Of a DNA stretch of 64,000 nt, positions 21,941 to 35,400 are shown one piece after another. Location of the stretch: positions 6,101,717 through 6,165,716 of the forward strand of contig JAQFVV010000056.1 of the NCBI GenBank assembly GCA_028023455.1. Direction: 5' to 3'. The position numbers were made by a program, and so were the translations under genes. Each line of letters starts with the position of its first letter. The first letter of the stretch is position 1. The notes beneath the pieces were generated by a model that worked only from the letters and a program-made list of their open reading frames with translations, made no database searches and had not been told where the DNA came from. This stretch comes from Epiperipatus broadwayi. Lineage: Eukaryota > Onychophora > Udeonychophora > Euonychophora > Peripatidae.

Positions 21941-24900
21941 GCTAATGTGTGAGGGAGACGTTTCAATAAAGATGATAATAATATGGTTGGGAAAACTGGC
22001 CATGATCAATACTGCATTAATAATTTTCATAAATAAATGTTTAAAGTTAAAGTTTTTAAAAGACAAGTTAAAATTAAATGCATATATTTATTGTTGATAA
22101 AGCTTAATATTTAATAGGTGAATATAAATATTTTAATTATTAGTAGTACATAATAGAAGATTAATATTTGATTTTAATAATATCGAATTATTATTTTAAA
22201 AGTTGTTATAATATATTGTTTATTTTAAAAAAATATTTATTTTTAAAAAATGAAATTGTTAGTTTATTTTTAGATTATTACAAGCGTTTGTATCTGTGTT
22301 GTAAAAACAGATGTTAGTTAGACACATACACACATGCTTGTGAGTTTTTTTTAGTAAAGTTGCAAAACTATTTTAAAATTCTGTTATAAAATTTATAAAT
22401 ATTATATTGGCTATCATGAGATAAAAATAAAAATAGTTAATGTGAAACATTAAATCTGATTTTTAAAATACTGCTTTAAGAAAATATAACGAATAAAAAT
22501 AGACTTAGTTTGTTTACAAAAATAATCTTATAAAAGTTAAAAAATGAAATAAAGTAAAAAATATATTTTAAAAAAATGTTTAATGAATTTAAATAAATGA
22601 TAAAGATTAATTTAAGAATTTAATAATGTGATAAATAATAAATATTAAATAAGTCATTATTTATTTTTAATTCTGTATTGTTGGTAAAATGTAAATAAGC
22701 TAGCAAGTTGATTGTTTAATTTACCAATCAAGTGGGGAGTTTATTCCGGTATAAAACCAAGGTTCAATTGTTCGGAGAGGGATTATGATTGTAATTTTTA
22801 AAGTAAAGTGTGCTATAAAAATAGCTAAGTAAAATTATAGATGCTCTCGTAATCGTTTTAAAATTATAGGAGAGTAGTTTTAAAATAATTTATAAAAGTT
22901 TTACCGACAAATATGCAGTGCTAATTTAATTATAATTTCCTATCGATCGTCTCTCTCGAAGCTCAATTTACTATCAAATGGTCATAGAAACATCGTATAA
23001 GGATAAAATGTATTGGAGACATTATACTAAGAATATAACAGACGCTGGATTAACTATGAGAATTACTAGATGGGCAAAAGTAATATATTGGATATTATAT
23101 GATTTTAAAAGTTACTTAAAATTAATTTTTATAAAGACCAATATTTTAAAGGAAAAGAAATACTTCTTTATGAAGAGAGTATTTGTAGATTATAAATTTA
23201 AGTATATATCTTAGTAAAGATATGGTAATTAACAGTAATTGTATAAATACTTGCCTTGTTAAGTCTTTGTGGTTTACAAGACTAAATTTTGATAATTTTA
23301 AAAGGCAAATAAATCGAAAGTTTAATTGGCAGAGAAGTACCTATAAATAAAAATTTATTATATTAATAAAGTCTGAACGCTGGTCGTACAGAAGAATCTA
23401 AAATTAATCTTACCTAGATATTTGTTAAGGAATGCGCAAATAAAATATACGTGGATATCCAAGTCAATTTAAAAGAACTAAATAAGAAACTTATAAACTA
23501 TTGACTAATTTAGAAATAATAACTTTTAAGTAATATTTTTTTTTTTCTTAAAAAGAAGTGAATCCGGATCTTATGAATTATTTTAATTATTATTTTTGTT
23601 TTATGGTGGAACTGATTTTTATTTTATTTTTTTTTTAAAAAAAGAACGTTTTCATTTTTTCCATAAAAACTTTTAAAACACGTGATGTACCGGAAAAGGA
23701 AGTAATGTTTGGTGAAAATTTGTACCAAGGAAAAGAACAATTATGGGTATAAGAAGACACCGTTGGATTTTATGTAATATGTTTTTTATTTATTAACTAA
23801 CATAAATATATAATTATTTATTGATTTATTAAAGATAGGAAAGGTACATTTATTTTTTTTAAAAAAATAACTAAATATTAATATAACACTTTAGTTGCAT
23901 AAAGTTTATTTTTTATAATTATACAACACCAATTTTTTAAAGAATGATTGTTAGTGTAAATGTAAAATTATTTTGTAAAACTGTAATCCTGAGGACATCG
24001 TATGACGGACTGTACATTAGAGTATCATTTGTGGTAAAAATTATATAATAATAATTTGATGTATTTTCTATTTTTCTTTAGATCAACCGAATTTATTTAA
24101 TTGTTGGATGGATGTATAAATATTTAAAGAATATACACACTAATATTAGTAATAACAGTTTTATTTTAATATGATACTTTAAATTTATAATGTAAATTTA
24201 GTACAACTAATATGAGAAATCTAGAAATAATTATATGATTCTTTCTGAATAAATTTTAATGTTTTCTATTACAGTATTAGGCATTAGACCTATTATATTA
24301 GTATAAGTTATTTATTTATTTATTTTTTTTTTTTTTAAAGTTAGTAAGTGATAAAAATATTTAGATTTTATTTGTATTTTTATTAGATAAATTAAATTAA
24401 TTTTCTATAGAATTTTTATATTTTGATTGAAGGTTTATCATATATAGATGATAAGGTATAAGATAATTTGGATAATCATTATTTTTAAAAAAATTGGTTA
24501 GCTATTTTCCTGAAGTTAAATAAGATTAAAATGATATTTGTAGATAGAAGTTTATTAGGAAGGAACAGAATAACAAGTAAAGAATCATAGAATTTATTTG
24601 GTATAATACTTTATAAAATTTGAAATTGTTGAATAATTTTAAAATATTATTTTAAAAGAACCTATACGTATTGCATATTTTGGTAAGACATGTAGTATGA
24701 AATTACATTAAAATAAAATAAATAATTATAATCAATAATTGTTATTATATTACAAAGTTATATCGGTTTATACATTATTTGACATTGGATTAATGCTAAT
24801 AGTAAATGTAATATACAATAGTACATTATAATATAAATAGTAGTAATACTTAGGTGAAGTAACATTTAATTATTAAAGTTTGTTTATCTACATAGGATAC

Positions 24901-26066
24901 ATAAATGATATTTTACATAGAACTTTTCTTGTATTAGTTGATGACAAATAATATCTATTAAAATTTAAGCTCGTAAACTTAATTAAATGCTATTGATAAA
25001 ACATTTAAGTAATGTATAGATTATCTATTTATGTTTATGGAAATAGTAACAGTGTAAAAAATCTTGTATTATTATTTTTCTTATTTTTATTTTCTTTGGT
25101 TTCCACTTGGATGTAAATAGTGTAAATAAGTTATTTGTTAAAGTTGATGTAAATAAATTTGTTTTAAGTTGATTTTAAAATGTGTCGAGTTCATTATTTT
25201 GCACCACAGCATTTGACAACAGATAATTTGAATGAACATAATATTTGCACAATATGAATTTATTATTATTATTTTTAGAAAGAAATACAATATTTTCTTA
25301 ATGTAATTTATAGAAATTGATTGACATTAACATATAATATTATAATGGTCATAAAGTAATTATAATGCACAATATAAGAGTACAATACTATTTATTGCCA
25401 CAGATTGTTAAATTATAAGATTTTAGTATATTTTAAAATTAAGATATTATATGGAAATAAAAGACCTATATATGATTTACTTATTTTTAAATGATTAATA
25501 TTATAATAGAATAGATAAGATTAAGTTATACATTAAAGATTACTATTGTTAGCTATTATTATTGGAATAAGTTAGGTGTATTTAGGTTTGATATTAAATC
25601 CCTTATCATTCCTATCTGCATGAATTATTATTACTTTAAGATAATTAGAAGAACCTGAGATTATTTAATTATATTTCCTTAACAAAAGATTGAGTTTTAT
25701 TTATCTATTATTATTAAAGGTAGTTAATTTTATAAAAGACATAAGAGTACTGTAGATGTAGTAGTGAGATAATAAAGAGGTGGTAGTATTCTTATGCCAT
25801 TGAGATAGTGTCTGTGAAAGACACTGACTCAATGTAAATCCAATTACCACTTGTAACTTCACTTCATAGTCTCATGATTTTAGTAAGTACTTATTTAATG
25901 AGTACATAATACTGAACTATATAATTTTTTTTGATAAGTTATAATAAATTTGATAAGATATAGTATTATAAAAATATATTAAAATAGTTATATATTTTAG
26001 CTGAGCATAATAATAATTGAGCTAGTCATATTTTAAAATTATATCATATATCGAGAAGTGAGGGTA
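21941..26066 (+). repeat. Long non-coding dispersed repeat, copy A (~4.1 kb)
   Basis: Homologous in the same orientation to 37040-41695. Matching islands are TGGTTGG.AAA.CTGGCCAT (21984 versus 37093), AAACTATTTTAAAATTCT (22366 versus 37440), the TATAAAAC box (22750 versus 37828), GATATTAAATCCCTTATCAT (25593 versus 41211), AAGAACCTGAGAT and TATTCTTATGCCATTGAG (25788 versus 41410), and GAAGTGAGGGTAC at the end. There is no long ORF in any frame; the 78-codon frame at 22978-23214 has no counterpart in copy B. The nature of the element is unknown. Confidence 0.8.
22720..22785 (+). promoter_or_regulatory. Core-promoter-like site in repeat A
   Basis: ACCAATCAAG (CCAAT-like, about 22724) followed by a GGTATAAAAC TATA box at 22748-22757. 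The aligned site in copy B has the same TATA box. The initiator expected ~31 bp downstream is not preserved in this copy. Confidence 0.45.
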
Positions 26067-26068
26067 CA

Positions 26069-26092
26069 ATATATATATATATATATATATAT
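26069..26092. repeat. (AT)n microsatellite
   Basis: A short AT tract immediately after the right end of repeat A. Confidence 0.9.
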
Positions 26093-27820
26093 TAAATGCT
26101 TTTGTAAACTTCATGTAATAAATTATTATTTTTATTTTAAATATTTTCATTAAATTTATTAAATTTTTCCACAAAATTTATTCAAACTAAAAGTTATTTA
26201 TAAACAGTACATAAAAAAATCTTACGGTTTGAGGCTTGATTTAGGAACAATCAATATTTTATGCAGTAGATTAAATGTAATTAAGCTCAAATAATAAATG
26301 TTAGTTTTAATTTTGTATTCAGTTTCATTTCAATTTTTTAACCTGTTTAACCACTAATTCCATCTTTATATTTTGAATAGGTTCCAGTGAGACTTTCATT
26401 CATATTCCTCCACATTGGAACATTTTATTTTTACAATTAAATCTTTTTTCTATATCATAGATTAATAATTTTAACATTATTTATTACAATGTAAGCTTTC
26501 AAATGATAAACATTCTAAAAGTTAATATTTGACATTTGTAAAATATGAAAATAAATTTCTAAACAGAGTTCTTATCTATAACAATGATGTTTGGCAACTT
26601 TGGATAAATTTATCTATTCGAAAAGTTAGCAGAAAGAAATATTACATATATGAATTCTAAGTTATTAAAATGAAGATAAATTTAAGATTAGTTATCATTA
26701 AAGAAAATTAAAAAATGCTGAAAATAAATATTTAATTTAGTATTATTAAAAATTTTTAAAATAATTACCATTTTGACAAAAACTATTCTTGTTTATCCAG
26801 TAGAAATTGCTTCCACTTTGCAATAATAAACTTTTTAAAAGTTGTCTTAAATCTTTTCAAAGAAAAAAATCTTTTAGTGATGTAAGTTTTTGGTTTAAAA
26901 TAAGTGTTTTACAAAAATATTTCATAAATAAGTTTTAATTTGTTAGCAAATTACTGAAGATTACAATTTTTCCTTTTGTTTTGTGATGCACCAATAAAAA
27001 ATTCTCATTTCTATTAATATATAGCTTTGTCATAGAAATTGACTCTTATCATTGCCTTTATTAGAGGTCTGTATAATTCTGACATATTAATATTTGTTTT
27101 CAACTAATAATTTAAAACTGTAACTGTGGTAATGTAAGGTGATAGACAGACTTAAACCAACATAGAGACGATGCAACTATAACAGCACCAATCTAACATC
27201 CAAATCTACAAAAATTACACACTGTTGACATAAGTGATATAAATCAGATTAAAAATCTATATAATATTTTCTATAATAATTAATATTTTGAGTGCAGCCA
27301 AATTTATTTTTAAATTTTTTAAATTTCATTTTGTTTTGAATTTCTAATGAGAAATAATAAAAAAAATTACATGATTGAGCCTTCAATTTATGAGTTGTTG
27401 ATTGTGAATCATTTTAAAGCTTAAAATAACATTAGTACACATAAAAAATGATAAATTTTATTTTTTATTAATAAAAATAAGATTAAAATAAAGAAATTAC
27501 ATTTACTGTTAAAAAAAAACCTATGGATTAATATAAAACCTTTTTCCTTACCAAGTAGTCATGAAAGATTATATTACTTTATTCATAGAGAGAATGCCAT
27601 ATCAGAACTTTGTTATGACCTGATTAGATCTGACATCTGCTGAAATAGAGACTAAATAAAAAACGAATACTGCCAGTCCATAAGAAAACCAAAATAAATA
27701 AATCAAACAGGCAGCACCATTCAGTTATCATCCAACACAAGCAATGAAAGAGTAAACTATGTTAAAAGTTAAGAATTTGGTTTAAACAAAAAACAAATAA
27801 AGAGAGGATTTAATAACGAA
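26093..27820. other. AT-rich stretch without recognised feature
   Basis: No gene, RNA or clear repeat identified. Short A/T runs only. Confidence 0.5.
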
Positions 27821-28345
27821 TAATATTTCTGCAGTGTAATTTTTACCACACCCCTTTCATGCAAGATAGACACTGGTTTCTATCCACTTTTAATACTCTA
27901 TGAAGGGATGTGACCATATTATCAAAGAAGATGTACAATTCTCAAGATGCACATTTTGTGCTGAACCAGCACTCACCAGCTGACCCAGACCACATCTTTA
28001 TCACTGTTCAGTATAAATAGATAGCAAATACCCTCACAACTTGGACACAAACTATTTAATGGAAGTATATTAATAATTTTTATTAGTCCTTCATTAGAAT
28101 AGAAATTATACATTAATGGATAATATTTCTGTAGTGTAATTTTTACTACACCACTTTCACGCAATAGTAGGGCTTGTTTCTATTCACTTATAACACCTTC
28201 TGGAGGGATCCAATCATAAACATATGACCAAGGAATCGTGAAAAAGATGTGATCCCCAACATACTAAACCAGCACCCATCGGCCCAGATCACAATCTCTT
28301 ATACATATCTTTATTATTGTTCAGTATATATATATAGCAATTATT
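27821..28345. repeat. Tandem pair of a dispersed repeat, period 300 bp
   Basis: Copies at 27821-28040 and 28121-28345 both start TAATATTTCTG.AGTGTAATT. They share the CCAGCAC..., CCCAGA.CACA and TGTTCAGTATA blocks, followed by TAGCAA. These blocks relate them to the repeat at 54100-54285 (inverted) and 56452-56640. The 63-codon minus frame at 27973-28164 lies across the copies and is not a gene. Confidence 0.75.
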
Positions 28346-29047
28346 GTATAATTTTTAGTCTGAAGAATGAGTAATAAAAATTACTAAATAGAGAATCTAT
28401 CGCTTTATTTTAGATGAAAAAAAATCTTCTATTGACATCAAATATTATTCAAACTGAAGGGTAAAAAAATACTTTTTACTTATTAATAATGAATTTTTTA
28501 AGAACTGCAAATCTATTACCAATGGCAACATAAAATTTCATAAACAGAACTTTATTAAAACAGTAGAACAATCCTCTAATTATTTTAAATGCTTGCTTTT
28601 TAAATTTATAAAAAAAAAAAAAACATGAGTAAACATAGCAATTTTCAGATTGCTACAGCTTTATTCCCACAGACAAAAGTAATTCATTTCTAAAAAAAAA
28701 AAACAAAAAACAATACTACTATTTACTACAAAATTAAAAACATTTTGATAATATAAAAAAGATAGCCAAAAATAAATTAGAAAATGTTAAAATAAAGCTT
28801 TCATAATTACAATAGGACACCAAAACTATTTCAAACAATATGATAACCACATTGGATAATGTTTAAAATTTCCAATTTTAAAAAATGAAGATTCTATTTC
28901 TTATATTATTTTTAAAAAATCGATCATAAATAAATTGCAGTAAAATAAATTAACAATGTGAATTATAATAGTTAAATATTACTGCTTTTTAAATACTTTA
29001 CTTATTATATTTGTTATTACAATAGGATGTTAACGTCATTCTAAGCA
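28346..29047. other. AT-rich stretch without recognised feature
   Basis: Poly-A and poly-T runs, no supported gene or repeat. Confidence 0.5.
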
Positions 29048-29182
29048 AAGTTAAAGTTTTTTTTTTTTTTCATATGTCATAGAATCGACCGGGAGGCGAA
29101 CCCACAACCGTCTGCAACCAACTACTTGATTGCAAGGCGACTGCGCTGATCTCTCGGCTAACAACGCTTGAAGTTAAAGTTT
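29048..29182 (-). mobile_element. tRNA-derived SINE-like retroposon with target-site duplication
   Basis: Minus strand, 5' to 3': tRNA-like head (about 29170-29087) with an A-box-like TTAGCCGAGAGATCAGCG and a B-box-like GGGTTCGCCTCCC, then a short unique part and a poly(A) tail of ~14 (poly-T at 29056-29070 on the plus strand). It is flanked by a perfect 12-bp duplication AAGTTAAAGTTT at 29048-29059 and 29171-29182. The anticodon region reads TTGCAAT, suggesting an Ala-type ancestor, but the arms are not intact. The layout is exactly that of L1/RTE-type retroposition. It is one of the few G+C-rich spots in the window. Confidence 0.85.
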
Positions 29183-31830
29183 ATGATATATTTTTAATAA
29201 CTGGAATTACTTTTTTTACATTAAAAAAACTACTATAACCGCTGATTTTTTAATGCAAGAGTTTGATGCGGTCAGTTTTAGGAAACAAATTGTACTCACT
29301 ATTAAGGATATAAAGGTATACTATAGTATTATTCCAAGAAAATGTTCTTCAATAAATCATGACAATAAAAATTATAAGAAAAAAAAAATTGTATAGAGAA
29401 TTTATAAAAATATTTTGAGTTTAAGCTTATTTGTAATTAAAATGCAATCTTCAATAAATGTTTCCCTAAGTTTCTAAAATACTTTGATGACTTTTATTTA
29501 ACTTATTGGTTAATTATTAGATTAAAATGGAACTATTTATACATTTAAATAAACAGTCAAAAATAAAGACATTACTCCACAAAAATATTACTAAAATATT
29601 ATTCTTGATATGTTGAATACATACAGTAATTTATTCTGAGGAGGGAGGCCAAATGAAATTAAGTTGATTCCCACTAAGGTACAGAATATTCAAATAATTC
29701 GTGTCCTATTATAAAATGTTTTGTTTTTTACTGCTGAGACCAATATATATATATATATGGAAAATATAAGAGAAATGTTATTTTTAGTCATACCTAAATG
29801 ATTCGTCAATATTGAATCTAATATTATACAAAACATGTAAATAAACATACAAAGGAGATAAATACTGCTGTTTAAAACTTAAATAGTTTGTTTATTTTCA
29901 GATTTAAAGAATAGTTTTTGTTATTATTTTTTCTTTTGTTTATATTTGTTTGTTAGTACATGTTAATATATATATATATAGAAAGATTCATTTTCAATTG
30001 TCATTTATTCTGACATCAGGGCAATTGTTAAAGTCACATTTTTAATACAGAAATAAATTTATTTTTTATTATTATTTTTTTTCAAGAGAGAGAATATAAA
30101 AAATATTTCTGACTTACAATGGCAATTTTTTTTAAAATAATAGTTGACAGACCAGTGGTATATAAATGGTCATTTTGTTACTAGTCATATTTCATTGCAA
30201 TGGATTAATTGATCGATTTAAATCCAATCATTCTTATTGAAATTTTCTTGCTGCTTCTTTTGTGGCAGAATAGATTTTTTCCAAAAGAAATCTAGCCAGT
30301 TATGTGACAAATGGCTTCCTGATTTTCCTGTAATGACTTTCTTGTGAATCTATCCTCTGCTAGTGGCATAGAAGAAAAAAGCCTGCCTGTCCCTTCAACA
30401 GGAAATTTTAAGTCACATAACTGCATCAAGTACTTTTTACACAAAATTCTAAATTTCATTGTAGGAAATTTATGTTTACTGAAACATCGGCAGGATTTGA
30501 ATTAGAAATGAAATTGGCCTTTTATGCTAAATAAGCCACTTATCTATTAGATAAATGACTAAAGTTTTTCCAATACAGTAATACTTTTATGGTTTATGCC
30601 TTTTGAAAATTGAAGACTTTTATAGCATTTATGAAAAAGGTTAAATAAATTAAATATTTATATTTTAGTTTTGATTTTTTAAAGAAATGATTTTTCAAAT
30701 ATATTTCAAGCATTTTAACAACATAAATAATGTTAATTGAATTTGCTAAATTTTGCATATAAAAATTTAGTTTATATTTATCATATAATTATATATTCAT
30801 TTGTTATATTTTTTGATGCTAATTACACTAATCATTGTAAATATATATATATATTACTTTTATGAAAAATAGAATAAGAAGACTTAAAGTATTAATATTA
30901 TTTGACTTCACTAATTAAATTATTAAATATTACAGTTAATTTTCTGTTGATTAATAAAAAAAATCTATGTACAACAGATTAAAATAAAAATTGTAAACTT
31001 CCTCCACCTTCTGCCAACACCCTTCCCCCAATATCAATTATTTATTAATTATTTTCCATCTGTTCAATTTTTATTTTGTTTTATTTGCTCTTAGATTTGA
31101 TGGTAATAATTGAAAATGCAAATGATGATATAATAGTTAAAATTATTTACATAAGAAAGCAAAACTTTAATAATAATAAAAAAAATGTATTCATTCTTTA
31201 AATATAAAACAATATTATTCATCAACATATTTTAACAGAAATTCTACTATTTATTTATTTACTCTTTTTTTAATGTGATGTTAGGAAAATAAGAGAAATG
31301 AAAAAAAAAAAAAAACAATATTTTTACAATAAAAATACATAATTATAAAATGAGAATTTTATAAAATTATATTAAAATATTGCAATTTTCCTGTTTGTGT
31401 CATTTAAATTTAAAATCAAAGATATTTCTCATTTATTATTCTTTAATTGATATCAGAAAAATACTAAATTAAATGAATTCATAATGAATAGGAAACAAAA
31501 TTTCATAGAAATGTTTATACCATTTAATTAAGATAGTGGTTTAATTAAATTGCACAACTATTATATTGTAATGGCAAATACTGCCGCAGTCAAGTTTGAA
31601 CCCATAACCAATGATATACAACAGATATATTAAATGAGATTATCGATATGCATATATATTGAAAATCTTCCTGATGTACATGTAAATATCAATAAGAAGT
31701 TGAACAGAATTCCAATAATAAAAACAGTCTCCATAATAATACTAACCAATGTGATGATGATGATTGGAATTTATAATTACAAGTATTTCTAACAGTATTT
31801 TATTTATTTCAGATTTTAATAAAAAAAAAC
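29183..31830. other. AT-rich stretch; one weak hairpin
   Basis: No gene recognised. Around 30298-30425 the strings GTTATGTGAC and GTCACATAAC, with nearby TTTCCTGT/ACAGGAAA, form an imperfect inverted repeat, possibly a small decayed fold-back. Short (TA)n tracts occur near 29744, 29970 and 30840. Confidence 0.45.
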
Positions 31831-32875
31831 TTCAGGTATTAAACCTCATCAAAAGAGAAAGGTTACTGAGAATACTAATGAAATGACCATCATCATTATC
31901 ATCACTGCCAATTATTACCATGACACCTCAGCATATTTCTCCAGTAGTTCATATATCATCTTAGAGTATGGATGATTTATATGTAGCATATGTGTGTTAA
32001 TGTTATAATGTTTTAACGGAGTTATAAAGAAACAAATGGATTAATAAATAAAAATTTAACAATTTATTAACACAACAAAAACATATGTGAATTAGTTCCA
32101 CCTATATACTAGCAATTCCAACTGCAGATATAAAATACAATAAATATATTTTCAGTTTTGAATGTCAAACACCTTTTTAATATAATAATGTGAATATCTT
32201 ACCGGTCAAAATATCTTAAATCCTAAATTATGGGTTTTCCTATGTTATTTTCTTTTTTTCTATATTTATGGTTGTATTGATAAATTCACCTGATGAGTAT
32301 ATTTCTTCTTCGCATATGCAGAAGACTTGAATTGTAGTTATAGAAACATGGTGACATATAGCATGTAGAAGATCAATAAATTTTTGGAAACTTACTGGCA
32401 TAGTACATTTTCTTTCCTTTACTGGCATCTTAGAAGCTATAGAAATTTAGTCCCATAGACTTCAACATTATTTACTGGATTGGATTACATACTTAGGATC
32501 TTCTAATTGATATTCTACTTGTTTTTGTCTAATCTTGCATGATAAATAATCCACTACTATAGGAAAACATTTTCATTGCTTCTGCTACAGGCACTGCAAC
32601 TTTAACTATCTGTACTCTCTTCTCCCACATTGTTTATTTCAATTCATACAGCTTGCCATCTCGAATTAAAATAGCATTTAACTGGATATCAGCAATGGAA
32701 AAAACTTCACATCAAAATAAGTGACTGCATAGTTTATCCTTCACAGGGCACAATAAATATTGTCAATGCATTGTTCCAATGGACAAAAATAAAGTAGTTT
32801 GTATGTTTTTTTCTTCTTATTATTTTTATGCAGAATTTCCCCTAACTAATGTGGGCTGCACTCAAGTTGATATGG
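31831..32875. repeat. Dispersed ~1.04-kb repeat, copy A'
   Basis: Same-orientation homologue of 41719-42742. Shared blocks are TTACTGAGAATACTAATGAAAT, CACTGCCAATTATTACC, GTGAATATCTTACC.GTCAAAAT, GATAAATAATCCACTACTATAGGAAAACATT and CTAATGTGGGCTGCACTCA. The 62-codon minus frame at 32240-32428 and the 115-codon plus frame at 32779-33126 fall on it. Copy B' does not keep the plus frame open, so I do not call it a gene. The repeat may be an LTR or the non-coding flank of the gag-containing element at 33480-35400. Confidence 0.75.
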
Positions 32876-33148
32876 AGACAATGAGACAGTGCAGTTTTTT
32901 ATTTATCATTTGGGGGTTGACTAATACTCTATTAATTTATATAATTTTTTTTGATTATGGTGTTTTATATGGTATGATTTGTTCACAATGTTCAGAGAGT
33001 TGTTTGTCATTAAGTTCCATAGAGACTCATAGAATTTCTACTCTGGAATGCACACAAATTTCATCATATATTAAGATGTACAATGCAGGGATACTAGAAG
33101 GATCATCCCTGATTGACTTCTGTTAAGCTACTCACAACATAAAACAAT

Positions 33149-33313
33149 AGAATAAAGTCTTGCTACTATTTTGAGTCTTATACAGTAAACAAAAAACTCG
33201 AACTGCACCTTGCTTACCATATGAGTGAATAAAACATGAAAATTAAGCCTTGCTCCTGTTTGGGTTTTAGACACTATTAAACCAACTCCCAAACTGCACC
33301 CTGATTCTCACTA
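33149..33313. repeat. Two-copy tandem repeat, ~84-bp period
   Basis: AATAAAGTCTTGCTACT...CTCGAACTGCACCTTGCT and AATTAAGCCTTGCTCCT...CCAAACTGCACCCTGAT recur with matching spacing at about 33150-33218 and 33240-33310. Moderate identity. It lies between the gag relic and copy A'. Confidence 0.6.
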
Positions 33314-33479
33314 TCTAACAAAGAAAAAAAAAGTGTGGCAGCACAAGATGACATCAACTTCCAAATATTGCATAACAACATAGTGTCTCACATAATGATT
33401 AAATTGCATAACATCTCCAGAATCATCCAGAATCAAACATATTTCCACATATTGCAATAGCATTTTATTTCATTCTCTG

Positions 33480-35400
33480 CAAAAAAAAAAAAATTTTTTT
33501 ATCCATTCTGGGTTATATCTTGCATATCCTTTTTATTATTTTTTTTCAAAATCAAGTCATTCTTGCTTTCTAGCAGGCTGATAATCTCATCTTTCCTAAT
33601 TATTTTAAAGTCACTTTCATGAATGTCATATATTTTATCTTTTTGCAAATATTGTACAAGTTTATTTCTGTATAAAACATTAATCTTTTTAACAGGCACA
33701 TGGTTGATGGGAAGCAAGCCAGCTTTAATTTTTCTAAAATTAAGTTTTACATCTATCTAAATATTTCCACAATGGAGATTGAACCATCAGCCAAGTGAAT
33801 TTGAAATATGTTTAGCTATCTTCCGGTCGCTGCTGATGCCTTCATGCAAATATGAATCCCATTCTGTTCATTTTCTGAGTCAACTTCTAGCTGTTTCTCT
33901 TCTAGTACTATTTCTTGCATGTGTTGAAGCCTCTGGAGATTTTCCTAGACTGTCACTTTCTTGGGCTGGTAAAGCATCTAGAATGGAGTAATGTGCATAC
34001 CATCATTGTCACTAGAGTTTAGTTTTTCTTTTCTTCCATCATCTATTGCTAGTATCTTTGGTCACTTTGAATCTTGATGCAATCAATAGATGCATCACCC
34101 TTTCTACTTGACTGCTGGCCTAATATGCTAGATGTGCCTTCTCCATTCTGATTCTGGTGACTCAAGTTGACAGCATTTAAGAACTCACTACTTCTTCAAT
34201 GGTTTTTGGTTTGTGCTTATGACCATCTGTTTGACACAAAAGGATATATTGTGACAGATAATTCTGATAATCTGGCTCTGTCATGCTATATGCTGAGAGG
34301 GTTCTTAAATTTGACAACTGTCTTTTTGAAAAACTAGGTGAAAGTTTCATCCAATTTTATGCTGAATAGTTTTTGCATAATATGGTATCTAATGGCTTCT
34401 TGGCACTCTTCAGAATAGAATTTATTCAAAATCTGATTCTCAAATCCCAAATAGGAAACTAGCTTTTTTATTAAAAAGTTCTATCATTCTATGGCAGGTC
34501 TCTGCAAATGATTGTAGACTGTAGCAACTTTCTCCCTTTCAGTGAGCTTGTTCAATTCAAAATAGTTTTCTAAACTATCAATGTGTTCCATGGGCATCTC
34601 TCTAGACTTATCTTTGAAGGATTGCAGTTTTAAAAATTGGTTGATGCATTTCATACTCCCATGATTTCTATACTGCACTGTAACCACTGTTATCATGGCT
34701 TTATCTTTGTTTTATATCTGCTGTGTCCATTTTACTTTTTTTAAATTTCTTTTACCATTTTGTGAACCAATTCCTTATCCTCTTTCATTTTTGTGTAATT
34801 CATCTTTTATGTTATTCATAATGACAACTATTTCTGTCTAGTTTTCTGGATCATCTGTTGCATGTTCATGAGTCCTTCTTTTAACACAGAACATTGTATT
34901 TGATTTACATCTTTCTTCTATTCTTCTTTCAATTCCAATTTTCCCAATCTCTTAGGTGTAATTTGAAGTTTCTTGTCTATTTTTACAGAATTCTATCGAT
35001 CAGTGAATCATTTCTTCCACAACTACATGTTTCTTGTAAGCAATGCACTTTCTGTTGTACTTGTTTATTTGACTTATTATTTCCACCTTAAGAGTGCTTA
35101 TAATATCTTGTCCACCATTAAAGTTTTATTTTAATTTCTTCACTTTTTAAATGCATCTGTTTAAATTCTGACTGCATTTCTTCCAATTTTTTAGCTCTGC
35201 TGTCTTGTTTTTCTTCATATTTTTGTTCGATATTTTCAACATTTTGTTGCAGAGCTTATTCAAATTTTTTATCTCTGTGTTTCTTCATAAATGCACACAT
35301 TGTTGGTTATTTCTCTTCTCCCTGCAATTATTCATGCACATTTAGATCTGGGTCCATTGGTTGTACAGTTTCTAATGTTAGCAAATCTATATTTATTTAA
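33480..35400 (-). pseudogene. Decayed gypsy-type Gag (second element)
   Basis: On the minus strand an acidic start (about 35390) leads into a coiled-coil-like stretch at 35290-35110 rich in Glu, Lys and Gln. The capsid follows: K-x-I-N-Q-F-L-K near 34640, S-L-E-N-Y-F-E-L-N-K-L near 34540-34580, and Y-N-H-L-Q-R near 34500. Next are E-C-Q-E-A-I-R-Y-H-I near 34400 and a T-E-P-D-Y-Q-N-Y stretch near 34270. Stops interrupt it. The last open part (33499-33717, 72 codons) is hydrophilic and unassigned. The pattern matches retrotransposon capsids and parallels the relic at 58430-59060. No pol was found beside it. Confidence 0.6.

Noticed and set aside
32779-33126. 115-codon plus-strand frame
   Set aside because: It lies over dispersed repeat A', and the corresponding frame is not kept open in copy B'. 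No recognisable domain.
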